64,000 bases of DNA from positions 1 to 64,000 of the forward strand of contig CACDIC010000006.1 in the NCBI GenBank assembly GCA_902552805.1, read 5' to 3'. Source of the stretch: an uncultured Pelagibacteraceae bacterium (GTDB lineage Bacteria; Pseudomonadota; Alphaproteobacteria; Pelagibacterales; Pelagibacteraceae). How positions within the stretch are numbered: the stretch's first letter is position 1; every line of letters begins with the position of its first letter. Shown piece after piece: positions 53,402 through 62,691 of the stretch. Both the position numbers and the translations under genes were made by a program. The notes below the pieces were generated by a model. That model searched no databases and had not been told where the DNA came from. It saw nothing but the letters and a program-made list of their open reading frames with translations.

Positions 53402-54768
53402 GAAAAAATTTAAATGTAATTGCAGCTTATACTATAATGATGGGATTAATTATTCTTGTTGGAATTTTTCAATCTTGGAATATAGCTTTATCAATCTTCA
53501 ACCTTTGTTTGATTTCAGCAGTCATGACAATGGGAGCTAATATTCAATGGGGTTATGCTGGTCTAATTAACTTTGGTATAATGGGCTATACTGCCCTTGG
53601 TGGTTTAGCTGCAGTTTTAATCTCTGTTGATCCCGTTCAAGAAGCATGGAGCGCAGGTGGATCTAATATTTTATTAAGTCTTTTACTAATAATAGGAATG
53701 GCATTAGCCGTTAGATACGTACTAAAAAAATATGAAAAATCAAAAGTTAGAACCTATATTATTGCAACTATTATAATTGCAGGAATAATAATCATTAGAT
53801 TTGTATCTGAACCTGGGATTGAGGCAATAGAGGAAGTAGATCCTGCAAAAACAGGATTTCTCGGCGGATTTGGTCTTCCAATTATTTTTTCTTGGATCGT
53901 TGGCGCTCTATTTGCAGGTGGGTTAGCATTTGTAATTGGTAAAGTTGCCTTAGGTTTAAGGGCAGATTATCTGGCAATAGCCACTTTATTAATATCAGAA
54001 ATTGTTATAGCAATTATTAAACATGAAGATTGGCTAACCAGGGGTGTAAAAAATGTTATTGGTTTGAAGCGCCCTGCACCTTATGAGGTTAATTTACAAC
54101 AAACAGATTGGTTTATAAATTTAGTAGAAAAATTTAATTTAAGTAAATTAAATTTAATAACAGATTTAACTGAAAGACAATCTGCTCTAAATCAATTTGT
54201 CATTGAAGGATCATCAATTTTTGTAAAACTTTGTTATTCAGGTTTGTTTTTAATTGTTGTTATCATTCTATTAATTTTAACTCAAAAAGCTCTTTATTCT
54301 CCGTGGGGTAGAATGATGAGAGCTATTAGAGATAATGAAGAAGCAGCGAATGCAATGGGTAAAAATGTGGTGAAACAACATTTACTAATTTTTGTTTTAG
54401 GTTCAGCTATAGTTGGAATTGCTGGTGCTATGTTGGTAACCCAAGATGGATTATTTACTCCAGGCAGCTACAGACCTATGCGATATACTTTTTTAATTTG
54501 GGTGATGGTCATAGTGGGTGGTAGTGGTAATAATTTTGGTGCAATTCTAGGAGGCTTTGTGGTTTGGTTTCTATGGATTGAGTCAGCACCTATTGGATTA
54601 TATTTAGTTAATTTAACAACAGCTGGTTTAGCTGATACTCACTTTTTAAAAGTTCATTTAATTGAAAGTGTTCCATATTTTAGATTTTTAATGATGGGAA
54701 TAGGCCTGTTATTGATTATGAGATATAGACCAAAAGGTATACTTCCAGAAAAAATAGAAATAAAATAA
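53398..54768 (+). CDS. livM: Second Liv-type ABC permease, LivM-like
   Basis: The 456-residue protein starts with GTG and has about ten hydrophobic segments. The LivM loop RMMRAIRDNEEAANAMGK lies near residue 305. It is about 100 residues longer than typical LivM, mostly in a loop region about 95-145 and 220-280 around a tract with NLVEKFNLSKLNLITDLTE. It completes the LivGFHM set; the binding protein is encoded separately on the minus strand just downstream. Confidence 0.9.
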   Translation: MRKNLNVIAAYTIMMGLIILVGIFQSWNIALSIFNLCLISAVMTMGANIQWGYAGLINFGIMGYTALGGLAAVLISVDPVQEAWSAGGSNILLSLLLIIGMALAVRYVLKKYEKSKVRTYIIATIIIAGIIIIRFVSEPGIEAIEEVDPAKTGFLGGFGLPIIFSWIVGALFAGGLAFVIGKVALGLRADYLAIATLLISEIVIAIIKHEDWLTRGVKNVIGLKRPAPYEVNLQQTDWFINLVEKFNLSKLNLITDLTERQSALNQFVIEGSSIFVKLCYSGLFLIVVIILLILTQKALYSPWGRMMRAIRDNEEAANAMGKNVVKQHLLIFVLGSAIVGIAGAMLVTQDGLFTPGSYRPMRYTFLIWVMVIVGGSGNNFGAILGGFVVWFLWIESAPIGLYLVNLTTAGLADTHFLKVHLIESVPYFRFLMMGIGLLLIMRYRPKGILPEKIEIK

Positions 54769-54772
54769 AAAG

Positions 54773-54844
54773 ATGAAATATATAATTTTAGGTGCAGCCT
54801 TTGCTTGGGCTTTATATATGGCTGATAAATATTTATTTTTTTAA
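54773..54844 (+). CDS. Possible 23-residue hydrophobic peptide
   Basis: An ATG four bases after the livM stop opens a frame of 23 codons ending in TAA just before the terminator hairpin. The peptide begins MKYIILGAAFAWALY and is hydrophobic with a single transmembrane-like stretch. Position directly after an operon and before its terminator is like that of small membrane proteins, but the ribosome site is weak and the frame may be chance. Confidence 0.3.
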   Translation: MKYIILGAAFAWALYMADKYLFF

Positions 54845-54846
54845 AA

Positions 54847-54885
54847 AAAACCCCCAACATAGAAATGTCAGGGGTTTTAATTTTA
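54847..54885. terminator. Bidirectional intrinsic terminator between livM and livK
   Basis: AAAACCCC (54847-54854) pairs with GGGGTTTT (54871-54878), with inner ACAT/ATGT pairing. A runs upstream and T runs downstream let it work on both strands, ending the plus-strand liv operon and the minus-strand livK that converge here. Confidence 0.8.
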
Positions 54886-54892
54886 AGATAAA

Positions 54893-56074
54893 TTATCTTT
54901 GTTTTTTAGTTTTGAATTTTCCGCCTTTAACTTCTTGTTCTAAGAAAGAACCTTCAGCTTCACCGACGCTAGTAAAAGTAACACCTGTTGCACCTTCGTA
55001 GTCAACTTTTTTACCTTTAGCTAATAAATCTAAACCTTTTTTAAGTTCACCCGGATAAATTTTTGTTCCGGGGCCGTTTGCAACATCCATCACATTTTTT
55101 GCAATTGATGCTCTGTCAGCTGAATTACCTGCTTGCATTGCTAAAATAATTAAAGCAGCTGCATCATATGACTCACCAGTGTATGGACCAGAACTGTCAA
55201 TACCAGCGGCTTTTGCTACGTCAGCAAAAACTCCAGCACCTTTTCCAGTTGAACCTGGCATTGAACCAAAAGACTTTCTTAAATCTTTTCCAAATGCATC
55301 AACTAATGATTGACCAATCATACCATCTGACAAAATAAATCTGTCAAATGCACCAGAGTCTAAAGAAGCTTGAATAATACCTTTTCCACCTTGGTCAAGA
55401 TATCCAATAACAGCTACTGCATCACCACCTGCTGAAGCTAGTGTTGCAACCTCAGAAGAATAATCTGCTTTTCCATCTTCATGAGCATTTACTGTAGTTA
55501 CTTTTATTCCGTGAGCTTCTACTGCTGCTTTATAAACATCAGCTAAACCTTTACCATAATCGTTGTTTGTATAAGTAATAGCTACACTTTTTACTTTTCT
55601 ATCCTTAGTAATATCTGCAAGAATTTGTCCACCTCTAGCATCTGATGGAGCAGTTCTAAAGAAATACCCTTTATCATCTAAAGTTGTTAATCCTGGAGAT
55701 GTTGCAGAAGGTGAAATCATTACTACACCATTTGGTACAGCAACATTTGATGCAATAGCACCTGTTACACCTGAACAATCAGCACCCATGATTGCAGCTA
55801 CACCTTGTGCAATAACACCCTCAGCTGCCGCTGTTGCCGCTGCTGAATCAACACAAGTTGAGTCTGCTCTTACTACTGAAATTTTTTCTCCACCTAATAG
55901 TGAACCTGAGTCAGATGCTTCTTTAAAAGCAAGTTCTGCAGATGCAGCCATAGCAGGTGTAAGAGATTCTATAGGACCAGTGAATCCTAAAATTATTCCC
56001 ATTTTTACTTCTGCAAAAACATTTGTTGTAAAACTTGATACAAATATAAACGCAGCAATAATTAATTTTCTCAT
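54893..56074 (-). CDS. livK: Second Liv-type ABC substrate-binding protein
   Basis: The 393-residue protein has a signal peptide ending near VFAE and the PBP type 1 Liv pattern: KMGIILGFTGPIESLTP, then GVAAIMGADCSGVTGAIA and SPGLTTLDDKGYFFRTAPSD. The Cys pair near residues 73 and 100 could form a disulfide. It is the probable receptor for the second Liv set, although it lies on the opposite strand. It has a Shine-Dalgarno AGAGGA and seems less AT-biased than its neighbours, consistent with high expression. Confidence 0.91.
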   Translation of the reverse strand: MRKLIIAAFIFVSSFTTNVFAEVKMGIILGFTGPIESLTPAMAASAELAFKEASDSGSLLGGEKISVVRADSTCVDSAAATAAAEGVIAQGVAAIMGADCSGVTGAIASNVAVPNGVVMISPSATSPGLTTLDDKGYFFRTAPSDARGGQILADITKDRKVKSVAITYTNNDYGKGLADVYKAAVEAHGIKVTTVNAHEDGKADYSSEVATLASAGGDAVAVIGYLDQGGKGIIQASLDSGAFDRFILSDGMIGQSLVDAFGKDLRKSFGSMPGSTGKGAGVFADVAKAAGIDSSGPYTGESYDAAALIILAMQAGNSADRASIAKNVMDVANGPGTKIYPGELKKGLDLLAKGKKVDYEGATGVTFTSVGEAEGSFLEQEVKGGKFKTKKQR

Positions 56075-56211
56075 TATATTCCTCTATTTGTTAACAATTT
56101 ATAAAGACTAAATTAAATCTTATTTAAATAGATTTTCAACCGCCAAATTATCTTATTTTATAATGTCTTTATTTAAACTAGACTAATAAACAAAGATTTT
56201 TAAGGATTTTA

Positions 56212-56961
56212 ATGAAGTCTAATAAAATTCAACCACAATTTATCCAGAAATATAATCCCAGAATAGGATTAATTGCCTTAGCTACTGATTTTATAATTGA
56301 AAAAGATTTTATCAAAATAATTAAAGATAAAGATATAGATTTTTTCGTAAATAGAATTGAATGTTACAATCCATTATCAAAAGAAAATTTAATTAAAATG
56401 TCTGAAAAAGTTACAGATGTTACTAAAAATATTTTACCAGATGAAAACATAGATTGCGTTGTTTACGGATGTACTTCTGGAACTATAGCTGTTGGACATG
56501 ATACTATAGAGAGAAAAGTTAAAGAGGCGAAACCAAAAGCAAAAATTACAACACCAAGCACTGCAGCTATTAAAGCATTAAAAAAGTTAAATATAAAAAA
56601 ACTCGCAATATTTACTCCTTATAGTAAAAAATTAAATGATGAGATTATAGATTATTTTTCAAGTCAAGGTTTTGATATTGTTACTAATACTTATCTAGAT
56701 ATCGCAGCTGACTATGATATCGGAAAAGTAGATCAAAATTTTTTATTGGAAACTTTATCGCAAATAGAAATTAAAAATTCTGATGCCTTATTTATTTCGT
56801 GTACAGCTTTACCAGTCTTAAATATAATCGAAAGATTAGAGAAAAAATTAGGTAAACCTGTCATTACAAGTAATCAATCATTAATTTGGGATACTTTAGA
56901 AAGCATTGGAATGAATAAAGATATTCAAGGCTTTGGAAAATTATTTAGTTTAGATCAATGA
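56212..56961 (+). CDS. Asp/Glu racemase-superfamily protein, EutA/maleate-isomerase-like
   Basis: The 249-residue protein has the two-cysteine pattern of the maleate isomerase/arylmalonate decarboxylase group: YGCTSGTIAVG near residue 84 and FISCTALPVLNII near 197. Catalysis in the family uses both Cys. EutA of ectoine gene clusters belongs to this group, and the next gene resembles ectoine hydrolase, so ectoine breakdown is the best context call. The next gene starts inside its stop (4-base overlap). A Shine-Dalgarno AAGGA precedes the ATG. Confidence 0.72.
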   Translation: MKSNKIQPQFIQKYNPRIGLIALATDFIIEKDFIKIIKDKDIDFFVNRIECYNPLSKENLIKMSEKVTDVTKNILPDENIDCVVYGCTSGTIAVGHDTIERKVKEAKPKAKITTPSTAAIKALKKLNIKKLAIFTPYSKKLNDEIIDYFSSQGFDIVTNTYLDIAADYDIGKVDQNFLLETLSQIEIKNSDALFISCTALPVLNIIERLEKKLGKPVITSNQSLIWDTLESIGMNKDIQGFGKLFSLDQ

Positions 56962-58130
56962 GTCTTTTTACAAAAGAAGAATATAACAATAGATTAAAAA
57001 AAGTTCAAAAAATGATGCAAGATAAAGGCATCGAATTATTAATTTCTCACGATACAAATAACATAAATTACTTAACAGGTTATGATGCTTGGTCTTTTTA
57101 TTATGCTCAATGTGCAATAGTTCATGTCAATGCTGATGAACCCTTATGTTTCGTTAGAGATCAAGATGCCGGGGGAGCTTATTTAAAAACATATTTAAAT
57201 AAGGAGAATATAATCGTATATGATGAGCACTACATTCATACCTGGCCTAAGCATCCTCATGATTATTTAGTGGAGATAATTAAGAATAAAAAATGGGATA
57301 AGCTTTCTATTGGTTTAGAGATGGATGCACATTATTTTACCGCATTCTGTTATCAGAAAATTAGGGATGGTTTACCCGATGCCAAGATCAAAGACTCTGA
57401 AAGATTAGTTAATTGGGCTCGTCTAGTAAAATCAAATACTGAAATAAATTTTATGAAATCTGCTGCAAAAATTTCAGAGGTTGGAATGAAAAAAGCTTAC
57501 GAAGTTATAAGTCCTGGGGTTAGACAATGTGATGCTGTTGGAGAAATTCAAAAAGCTTTGTTTTATGGAACCCCTGAATTTGGCGGAGAATACGCCAGTA
57601 TTGCAACATTGCTTCCTACCGGAAAAGGAACATCTGCTTCACATCTAACCGCAACACAAGATAAATTTATTGATGGTGAGGCTACAATTGTTGAACTTTC
57701 TGGAGTGTACAAGCGTTATCATGCACCGATGGCCAGAACTATTTTGCTTGGAAAACCTGATCAACTTAAAATTGATACGATGAAAAAAACAATTGAGGCG
57801 CTTCAAGCTGGAATTGATGCAACCAAACCCGGAAATACTGTAGATCACGTTGCCCAAGCATTTTGGAAAATATTAGATAAATATGGAATAGAAAAAAAAT
57901 CTAGGACCGGTTATTCGATTGGAATTGGTTATCCACCAGATTGGGGAGAACATACATTAAATATTTATAAAGGTGACATGACAATTTTGGAACCTAATAT
58001 TTGTTTTCACATGATAGCGGTTATGCAATTTGGTGAATGGGGTGTTGAAGCATCAGAAGCAATAAGAGTTACAGATCAAGGAGCAGAATTATTTTGTAAT
58101 ATGTCTAAAGAACTTCACGTTAAAAGCTAG
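56958..58130 (+). CDS. doeA: M24-family metallopeptidase-like hydrolase, probable ectoine hydrolase (DoeA/EutD-like)
   Basis: The 390-residue protein has an N-terminal creatinase-like domain (LTGYDAWSFYYAQCAIVHV near 35-53) and a C-terminal pita-bread domain with an M24 layout (GTPEFGGEYASIATLLPTG, LSGVYKRYHAPMARTI). Some M24 metal ligands are replaced, as in non-peptidase members such as DoeA. The NINYLTGYDAWSFY pattern and the VRQCDAVGEIQ segment resemble DoeA. It would open the ectoine ring to N-acetyl-diaminobutyrate. Xaa-Pro peptidase or DddP-type lyase are alternatives. It overlaps the EutA-like gene by 4 bases. Confidence 0.72.
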   Translation: MSLFTKEEYNNRLKKVQKMMQDKGIELLISHDTNNINYLTGYDAWSFYYAQCAIVHVNADEPLCFVRDQDAGGAYLKTYLNKENIIVYDEHYIHTWPKHPHDYLVEIIKNKKWDKLSIGLEMDAHYFTAFCYQKIRDGLPDAKIKDSERLVNWARLVKSNTEINFMKSAAKISEVGMKKAYEVISPGVRQCDAVGEIQKALFYGTPEFGGEYASIATLLPTGKGTSASHLTATQDKFIDGEATIVELSGVYKRYHAPMARTILLGKPDQLKIDTMKKTIEALQAGIDATKPGNTVDHVAQAFWKILDKYGIEKKSRTGYSIGIGYPPDWGEHTLNIYKGDMTILEPNICFHMIAVMQFGEWGVEASEAIRVTDQGAELFCNMSKELHVKS

Positions 58131-58182
58131 TTATTAAAGGTTGAAATTTATTCTTACAAATGTTTAAAAGTTGATTAAAATT

Positions 58183-59268
58183 ATGGCTCTTAAAAAAGAT
58201 TTCGTCAAATTCGATAAAGTAGATAAAAGCTATGACGGCAAAGTTTTAGTCGTTAAGGATCTTCAATTAGATATTGAAGAAGGTGAGTTTGTAACTATGT
58301 TAGGACCCTCTGGTTCAGGAAAAACAACTTGCTTAATGATGCTGGCAGGATTTGAGACACCAACAAATGGTGAAATATATTTAGATGGTAAGGCTATCTC
58401 AAGTATACCTCCGCATAAAAGAGGTATTGGAATGGTGTTTCAGAATTATGCGCTATTTCCTCATATGACAGTTTATGAGAACCTTGCCTTTCCGTTAAGA
58501 GTTAGAAAAATTCCAAAAGACGAGGCAGATAAAAAAATTGATAAGGCTTTATCAATGGTTTCACTTCAAGGTTTCGCATCAAGAATGCCAGGGCAGTTAT
58601 CAGGTGGTCAACAACAAAGAGTTGCTGTAGCGAGATCATTAGTATTTGATCCTCAACTAGTTTTAATGGACGAACCTCTGGGAGCTTTAGATAAAAATTT
58701 GAGAGAGAGTATGCAATATGAAATTAAACATATACATGAAAACATTGGTGTAACTGTTGTTTACGTAACTCATGATCAAAGTGAAGCATTAACCATGTCT
58801 AATCGTATTGCTGTTTTTAATGATGGAAAAGTTCAGCAGCTTTCAAGTCCGGATGAGCTTTATGAAAAACCTGTAAATTCTTTTGTTGCTGAATTTATTG
58901 GAGAAAATAATACTTTTGTGGGTGAGGTTTCAGATATTTCAGGAGGTAAGTGTAAGGTTAAAATAGCTAACACGGATATACTTGCAAATCCTATTTCTGT
59001 AAAAGGTAAAGGTGAGAAAACTAAGATTTCTTTAAGACCTGAAAGAGCGTTAATTAATCCAAGTGATCAAATGGACAATATACATACTGGAAAGATTGAA
59101 GAAGTAATATATCACGGAGATCATACAAGAGTTAGAATAAATCTTTTAGGCAATAATCAATTTATCTTAAAGGTCCCTAATAGTTCAGCCAATTTGGATA
59201 TTAAGCTTGGCAAAGATATCAAGATAGGTTGGAACAGTGAAGATGCTAGAGCGTTAGATCCTTCTTAG
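58183..59268 (+). CDS. potA: Pot-type ABC transporter ATPase
   Basis: I choose ATG 58183 (361 residues); an in-frame TTG four codons earlier is possible. The protein has Walker A GPSGSGKTT near residue 42-50, the Q-loop QNYALFPHMTV, signature LSGGQQQRVAVARSL near 136, Walker B VLMDEPLGALD, and a C-terminal TOBE domain (about 275-355, ISLRPERALI). This matches PotA, which energises import of polyamines or related solutes. It lies 52 bases after the probable ectoine hydrolase. Confidence 0.93.
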   Translation: MALKKDFVKFDKVDKSYDGKVLVVKDLQLDIEEGEFVTMLGPSGSGKTTCLMMLAGFETPTNGEIYLDGKAISSIPPHKRGIGMVFQNYALFPHMTVYENLAFPLRVRKIPKDEADKKIDKALSMVSLQGFASRMPGQLSGGQQQRVAVARSLVFDPQLVLMDEPLGALDKNLRESMQYEIKHIHENIGVTVVYVTHDQSEALTMSNRIAVFNDGKVQQLSSPDELYEKPVNSFVAEFIGENNTFVGEVSDISGGKCKVKIANTDILANPISVKGKGEKTKISLRPERALINPSDQMDNIHTGKIEEVIYHGDHTRVRINLLGNNQFILKVPNSSANLDIKLGKDIKIGWNSEDARALDPS

Positions 59269-59305
59269 ACCACCAATATATTGCTAAATTAACTAAAATG
59301 GGCTG

Positions 59306-59334
59306 TTGACTCTCATTATCGATCTTGTTGTAAT
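59306..59334 (+). promoter_or_regulatory. Predicted promoter for potD
   Basis: TTGACT at 59306-59311 and TGTAAT at 59329-59334 with 17-base spacing. Transcription would start near 59341, giving a leader of about 28 bases with a GGAGG ribosome site before the ATG at 59369. This supports the shorter start of potD. Confidence 0.5.
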
Positions 59335-59368
59335 TCATTTTTATAAAAAACGTTTAAACGGAGGAAAA

Positions 59369-60496
59369 ATGAAAAAACTAAGTAAAGTATTACTAGCTAT
59401 TTCTTTTGTACTTTCACTAACTACTTCAGCATTTGCAACAACAGTAACTGCAGTGTCATGGGGTGGGGCTTATACTGAGTCTCAAAAGTTAGGTTATGGT
59501 GATCCTACAGCTAAAAAACTTGGCATAAATATTGCCTGGGTTGACTATTCTGGTGGATTATCTGAGATTAAAGCACAAAAAGAAGCTGGTAAAATCACGT
59601 GGGATATAATCGACGTGTTTGCAATGGATACTATTACTGGATGTGATGAAGGATTATTTGTTGAATTTGATTTCGATAAAGACTTCCCACCAGCTCCAGA
59701 TGGAACTCCAGCAAGTAAAGATTTCTTTACTGCAATGCCTAGTAAGTGTGCTGTAGGAAATATTTTATATTCTTGGAATTATGCTTATAACACTAATAAT
59801 GTTAAAGGTACTCCAAAGACTATCAAAGATTTCTTTAACACTAAAAAATTCCCTGGAAAAAGAGCTATCTACAAAAGCGCTTTAACTAATTTAGAGATCG
59901 CTTTAGCTGCAGATGGTATTAAACCAGGAAAAGGTGGAGCAAAAATCTATGAAGCTTTAGAAACAGAAAAAGGTGTTGAAAGAGCAATGAACAAGATCAA
60001 AGAATTATGTACAGATCCAAAAGGTGGATGTGTATTTTGGTCTGCAGGTGCTCAACCACCAGAACTGTTAGTATCAGGTGAAGTAGTGATGGCTACTGGT
60101 TGGAATGGTAGATTCTTCAATGCTGAAATTGGAGAAGGTGCACCAATCAAACAAGTTTGGGATGCCCAAGGTCTTGACTACGAATATTTTGTACAAGTTA
60201 AAGGTGGACCAAACGATGCTAATGGTATGGCTAAAAAAGCTTTAGCTATGATGACTAGCACAGAGATGTTAGCAGGAAGTGCTAAATATATTGCATATGC
60301 CCCGTGGAGAAAATCTTCATTGGACATTATGGCAAAAGGAGAGCCTTGGTATAAAGATGGTAAGACTAACATGGTACCACAAATGCCAACTGCTAAAGGT
60401 AACACTAAAAACTACTTCCTAGTAGATCCAATTTTCTGGGCTGATAACGGAACAGAGCTTGGTGAAAAATGGGAAGCTATGAAAGCTGGTCTATAA
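59369..60496 (+). CDS. potD: Pot-type ABC transporter substrate-binding protein
   Basis: I start it at ATG 59369 (375 residues) because GGAGG lies five bases upstream and a signal peptide (MKKLSKVLLA to SAFAT) follows; an upstream in-frame extension covers the promoter. The mature part is a type 2 periplasmic binding protein like PotD/PotF, with VTAVSWGGAYTESQK at the start and WNYAYNTNN near 135. It binds a polyamine-like solute. A terminator hairpin follows at 60534. Substrate may be ectoine-related from context, which is inference. Confidence 0.9.
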   Translation: MKKLSKVLLAISFVLSLTTSAFATTVTAVSWGGAYTESQKLGYGDPTAKKLGINIAWVDYSGGLSEIKAQKEAGKITWDIIDVFAMDTITGCDEGLFVEFDFDKDFPPAPDGTPASKDFFTAMPSKCAVGNILYSWNYAYNTNNVKGTPKTIKDFFNTKKFPGKRAIYKSALTNLEIALAADGIKPGKGGAKIYEALETEKGVERAMNKIKELCTDPKGGCVFWSAGAQPPELLVSGEVVMATGWNGRFFNAEIGEGAPIKQVWDAQGLDYEYFVQVKGGPNDANGMAKKALAMMTSTEMLAGSAKYIAYAPWRKSSLDIMAKGEPWYKDGKTNMVPQMPTAKGNTKNYFLVDPIFWADNGTELGEKWEAMKAGL

Positions 60497-60533
60497 TTTA
60501 AGTTTTAAACAACTTAATTATATATTATAATTT

Positions 60534-60563
60534 AAGGGCGGTTATTATTAACCGCCCTTTTTA
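60534..60563 (+). terminator. Intrinsic terminator between potD and potB
   Basis: AAGGGCGGTTA (60534-60544) pairs with TAACCGCCCTT (60549-60559) around a 4-base loop and is followed by a short T-rich tail. The potB ATG is at 60567, three bases after the tail, so the hairpin also covers its ribosome-binding region. Confidence 0.82.
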
Positions 60564-60566
60564 TTT

Positions 60567-61820
60567 ATGAGCTCTGAAACAAAACAAATTTTAACAACAG
60601 ATGGGATACCTTTAGAGGTAAGTCTTAAAAAGGCAGAGAGAAAGAATAAGATCAAAGCTTTCTTACTTGTTGCTCCTTTATTGTTATTTTTAGTAATTAC
60701 TTATGTTTTTCCAATAGGTGATATGTTATTCCGAAGTGTTGACGATAAAATGGTAACACAAATGCTTCCAAAAACTTTTAAGGCAATGGAAACCTGGGAT
60801 GGTCAAGAGTTACCTGATGAGGAAGTTTTTGCTGCTTTCCATGAGGATTTCATAAAATTAGTTGAGGATAAACGTGAGGGTAAGTTATCTACCCAGTTAA
60901 ACTATACAAAAAATGGATTTAAAAGTATTATTAAAAAACTAAGACGAAAATCAAAATCATTTGAAGAGGGAAACTACAAGGAACAAATAATGTCAGTTCA
61001 CAAAAGATGGGCTAATGTCGAGTACTGGAGGGCAATTAAAAGAAGAGCCCCTGAGTTTACAAGTCAAAAGTACCTTAAAGGAATGGATATGTATGTGAAT
61101 GAAGATGGAAAAATAGTAAGTGTTGAGGAAGACAGACGAATTCACAGGGTGTTATGGCTAAGAACTCTTGAGATTGCATTCTTTGTGACAGTCTTTTGTT
61201 TTTTAATGGCCTATCCAATAGCGCACTTACTTGCTACTTTACCTATGAAGTACAGCAACTTATTAATGATCTGTGTATTGTTGCCGTTCTGGACTTCATT
61301 ACTTGTAAGAACTGCAAGCTGGATGATTTTGTTGCAGCAACAAGGAATAGTAAATGATTTCTTTGTCGGAATAGGATTGGTAGCTGACGATAATAGACCT
61401 GAGATGATGTACAACAAAACAGGAAGTTACGTTGCGATGACACAAATATTGCTACCATTCATGGTTTTACCACTTTATAGTGTCATGAAAACTATCTCAC
61501 CTAGCTTAATGAGGGCAGGAAAATCATTAGGTGGAACTCCATTTGTGGCATTTTGGAAAGTTTATTTTCCATTAACAATCCCAGGAATAGGTGCGGGCTG
61601 TTTATTAGTATTTATTTTAGCGATAGGTTATTACATCACCCCAGCCTTAGTTGGTGGTGCATCTGGAACTTTAATAAGTAACCAAATTGCTTTCCACATG
61701 AAAAGCACTCTTGATTGGAGCTTTGCATCAGCCATGGGATTAATGTTGTTAAGTGGAGTATTGGTAATTTATTGGCTTTATAACAAACTAGTTGGAATTG
61801 ATAATATTAAATTAGGATAA
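60567..61820 (+). CDS. potB: Pot-type ABC transporter permease, PotB-like
   Basis: The 417-residue protein has TM1 near residues 29-51, a soluble insert of about 140 residues (about 52-195; LPKTFKAMETWDGQELPDEE), then the usual five-helix permease core with the EAA loop SLMRAGKSLGGTPFVAFWKVYF near 313, quoted in part. The insert is probably periplasmic and makes this longer than E. coli PotB (about 275). It follows a terminator and precedes potC by 4 bases. Confidence 0.87.
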   Translation: MSSETKQILTTDGIPLEVSLKKAERKNKIKAFLLVAPLLLFLVITYVFPIGDMLFRSVDDKMVTQMLPKTFKAMETWDGQELPDEEVFAAFHEDFIKLVEDKREGKLSTQLNYTKNGFKSIIKKLRRKSKSFEEGNYKEQIMSVHKRWANVEYWRAIKRRAPEFTSQKYLKGMDMYVNEDGKIVSVEEDRRIHRVLWLRTLEIAFFVTVFCFLMAYPIAHLLATLPMKYSNLLMICVLLPFWTSLLVRTASWMILLQQQGIVNDFFVGIGLVADDNRPEMMYNKTGSYVAMTQILLPFMVLPLYSVMKTISPSLMRAGKSLGGTPFVAFWKVYFPLTIPGIGAGCLLVFILAIGYYITPALVGGASGTLISNQIAFHMKSTLDWSFASAMGLMLLSGVLVIYWLYNKLVGIDNIKLG

Positions 61821-61824
61821 TCAA

Positions 61825-62679
61825 ATGGCTTTACCAAAATATACTGAACCACATTATAGAATTTGGCATTATATTTATCTTACAATTTGTGGTGCTGTTT
61901 TCTTTTTTCTAATCGCACCTTTGTTTGTAATATTTCCATTATCATTTAACGCAGAAGAATTTTTGAGTTTTTCTGATGGAATGAAGCGTCTTGATCCAGA
62001 TGCATTTTCTCTAAGATGGTATAAGGATATGATTTACGGAACAAAAAATCCATGGGGATTAGCAGCTAAGAATAGTTTTATCATTGCGATTTTTGCAACA
62101 ATTGGATCAGTGATACTTGGAACAGTTGCGGCTTTAGGATTGAGCAGCAGACATATGCCATATAAAGGATTAATAATGGCTGTGTTAATTTCACCAATGA
62201 TTGTTCCACTAATTATTTCTGGTGTTGCAATATTTTTCTTTATGGCAAAAGCGGGTTTAGCAGCAACTCATACAGGAATAGTATTAGCTCATATTATATT
62301 AGGAACACCTTTTGTGGTAATTACAGTCACAGCTACTTTGTCGGGGTTTGATCATAGTGTAACACGAGCAGCTGCAAGCTTAGGAAGTGATCCAGTAAAT
62401 ACTTTTATGAAAATTACCTTACCTTTAATTTTACCTGGAGTAATTTCAGGTGGTTTATTTGCATTTGTAACTTCATTTGATGAAGTTGTGGTTGTTTTAT
62501 TTTTAGCAGGATTAGAAAATACGACAATCCCAATTCAAATGTGGACAGGTTTACGGGAGCAATTAAGTCCAACAATACTAGCTGTTGCGACTTGTCTAAT
62601 TATACTATCAACATTAATATTAGTGACTGCTGAGCTTTTACGAAGAAGATCTGAAAGACTCAGAGGTATTAATCGTTAG
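61825..62679 (+). CDS. potC: Pot-type ABC transporter permease, PotC-like
   Basis: The 284-residue protein has six hydrophobic segments and the EAA loop RAAASLGSDPVNTFMKITLP near residue 182. It pairs with PotB in the inner membrane. Length matches PotC (about 265). It ends 12 bases before the 3-hydroxyacyl-CoA dehydrogenase, which is probably on the same transcript. Confidence 0.92.
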   Translation: MALPKYTEPHYRIWHYIYLTICGAVFFFLIAPLFVIFPLSFNAEEFLSFSDGMKRLDPDAFSLRWYKDMIYGTKNPWGLAAKNSFIIAIFATIGSVILGTVAALGLSSRHMPYKGLIMAVLISPMIVPLIISGVAIFFFMAKAGLAATHTGIVLAHIILGTPFVVITVTATLSGFDHSVTRAAASLGSDPVNTFMKITLPLILPGVISGGLFAFVTSFDEVVVVLFLAGLENTTIPIQMWTGLREQLSPTILAVATCLIILSTLILVTAELLRRRSERLRGINR

Positions 62680-62691
62680 AAAAATAATTTC

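Noticed and set aside
59306-59368. Upstream in-frame start for potD
   Set aside because: The segment contains a near-consensus promoter and the ribosome site and signal peptide fit ATG 59369.
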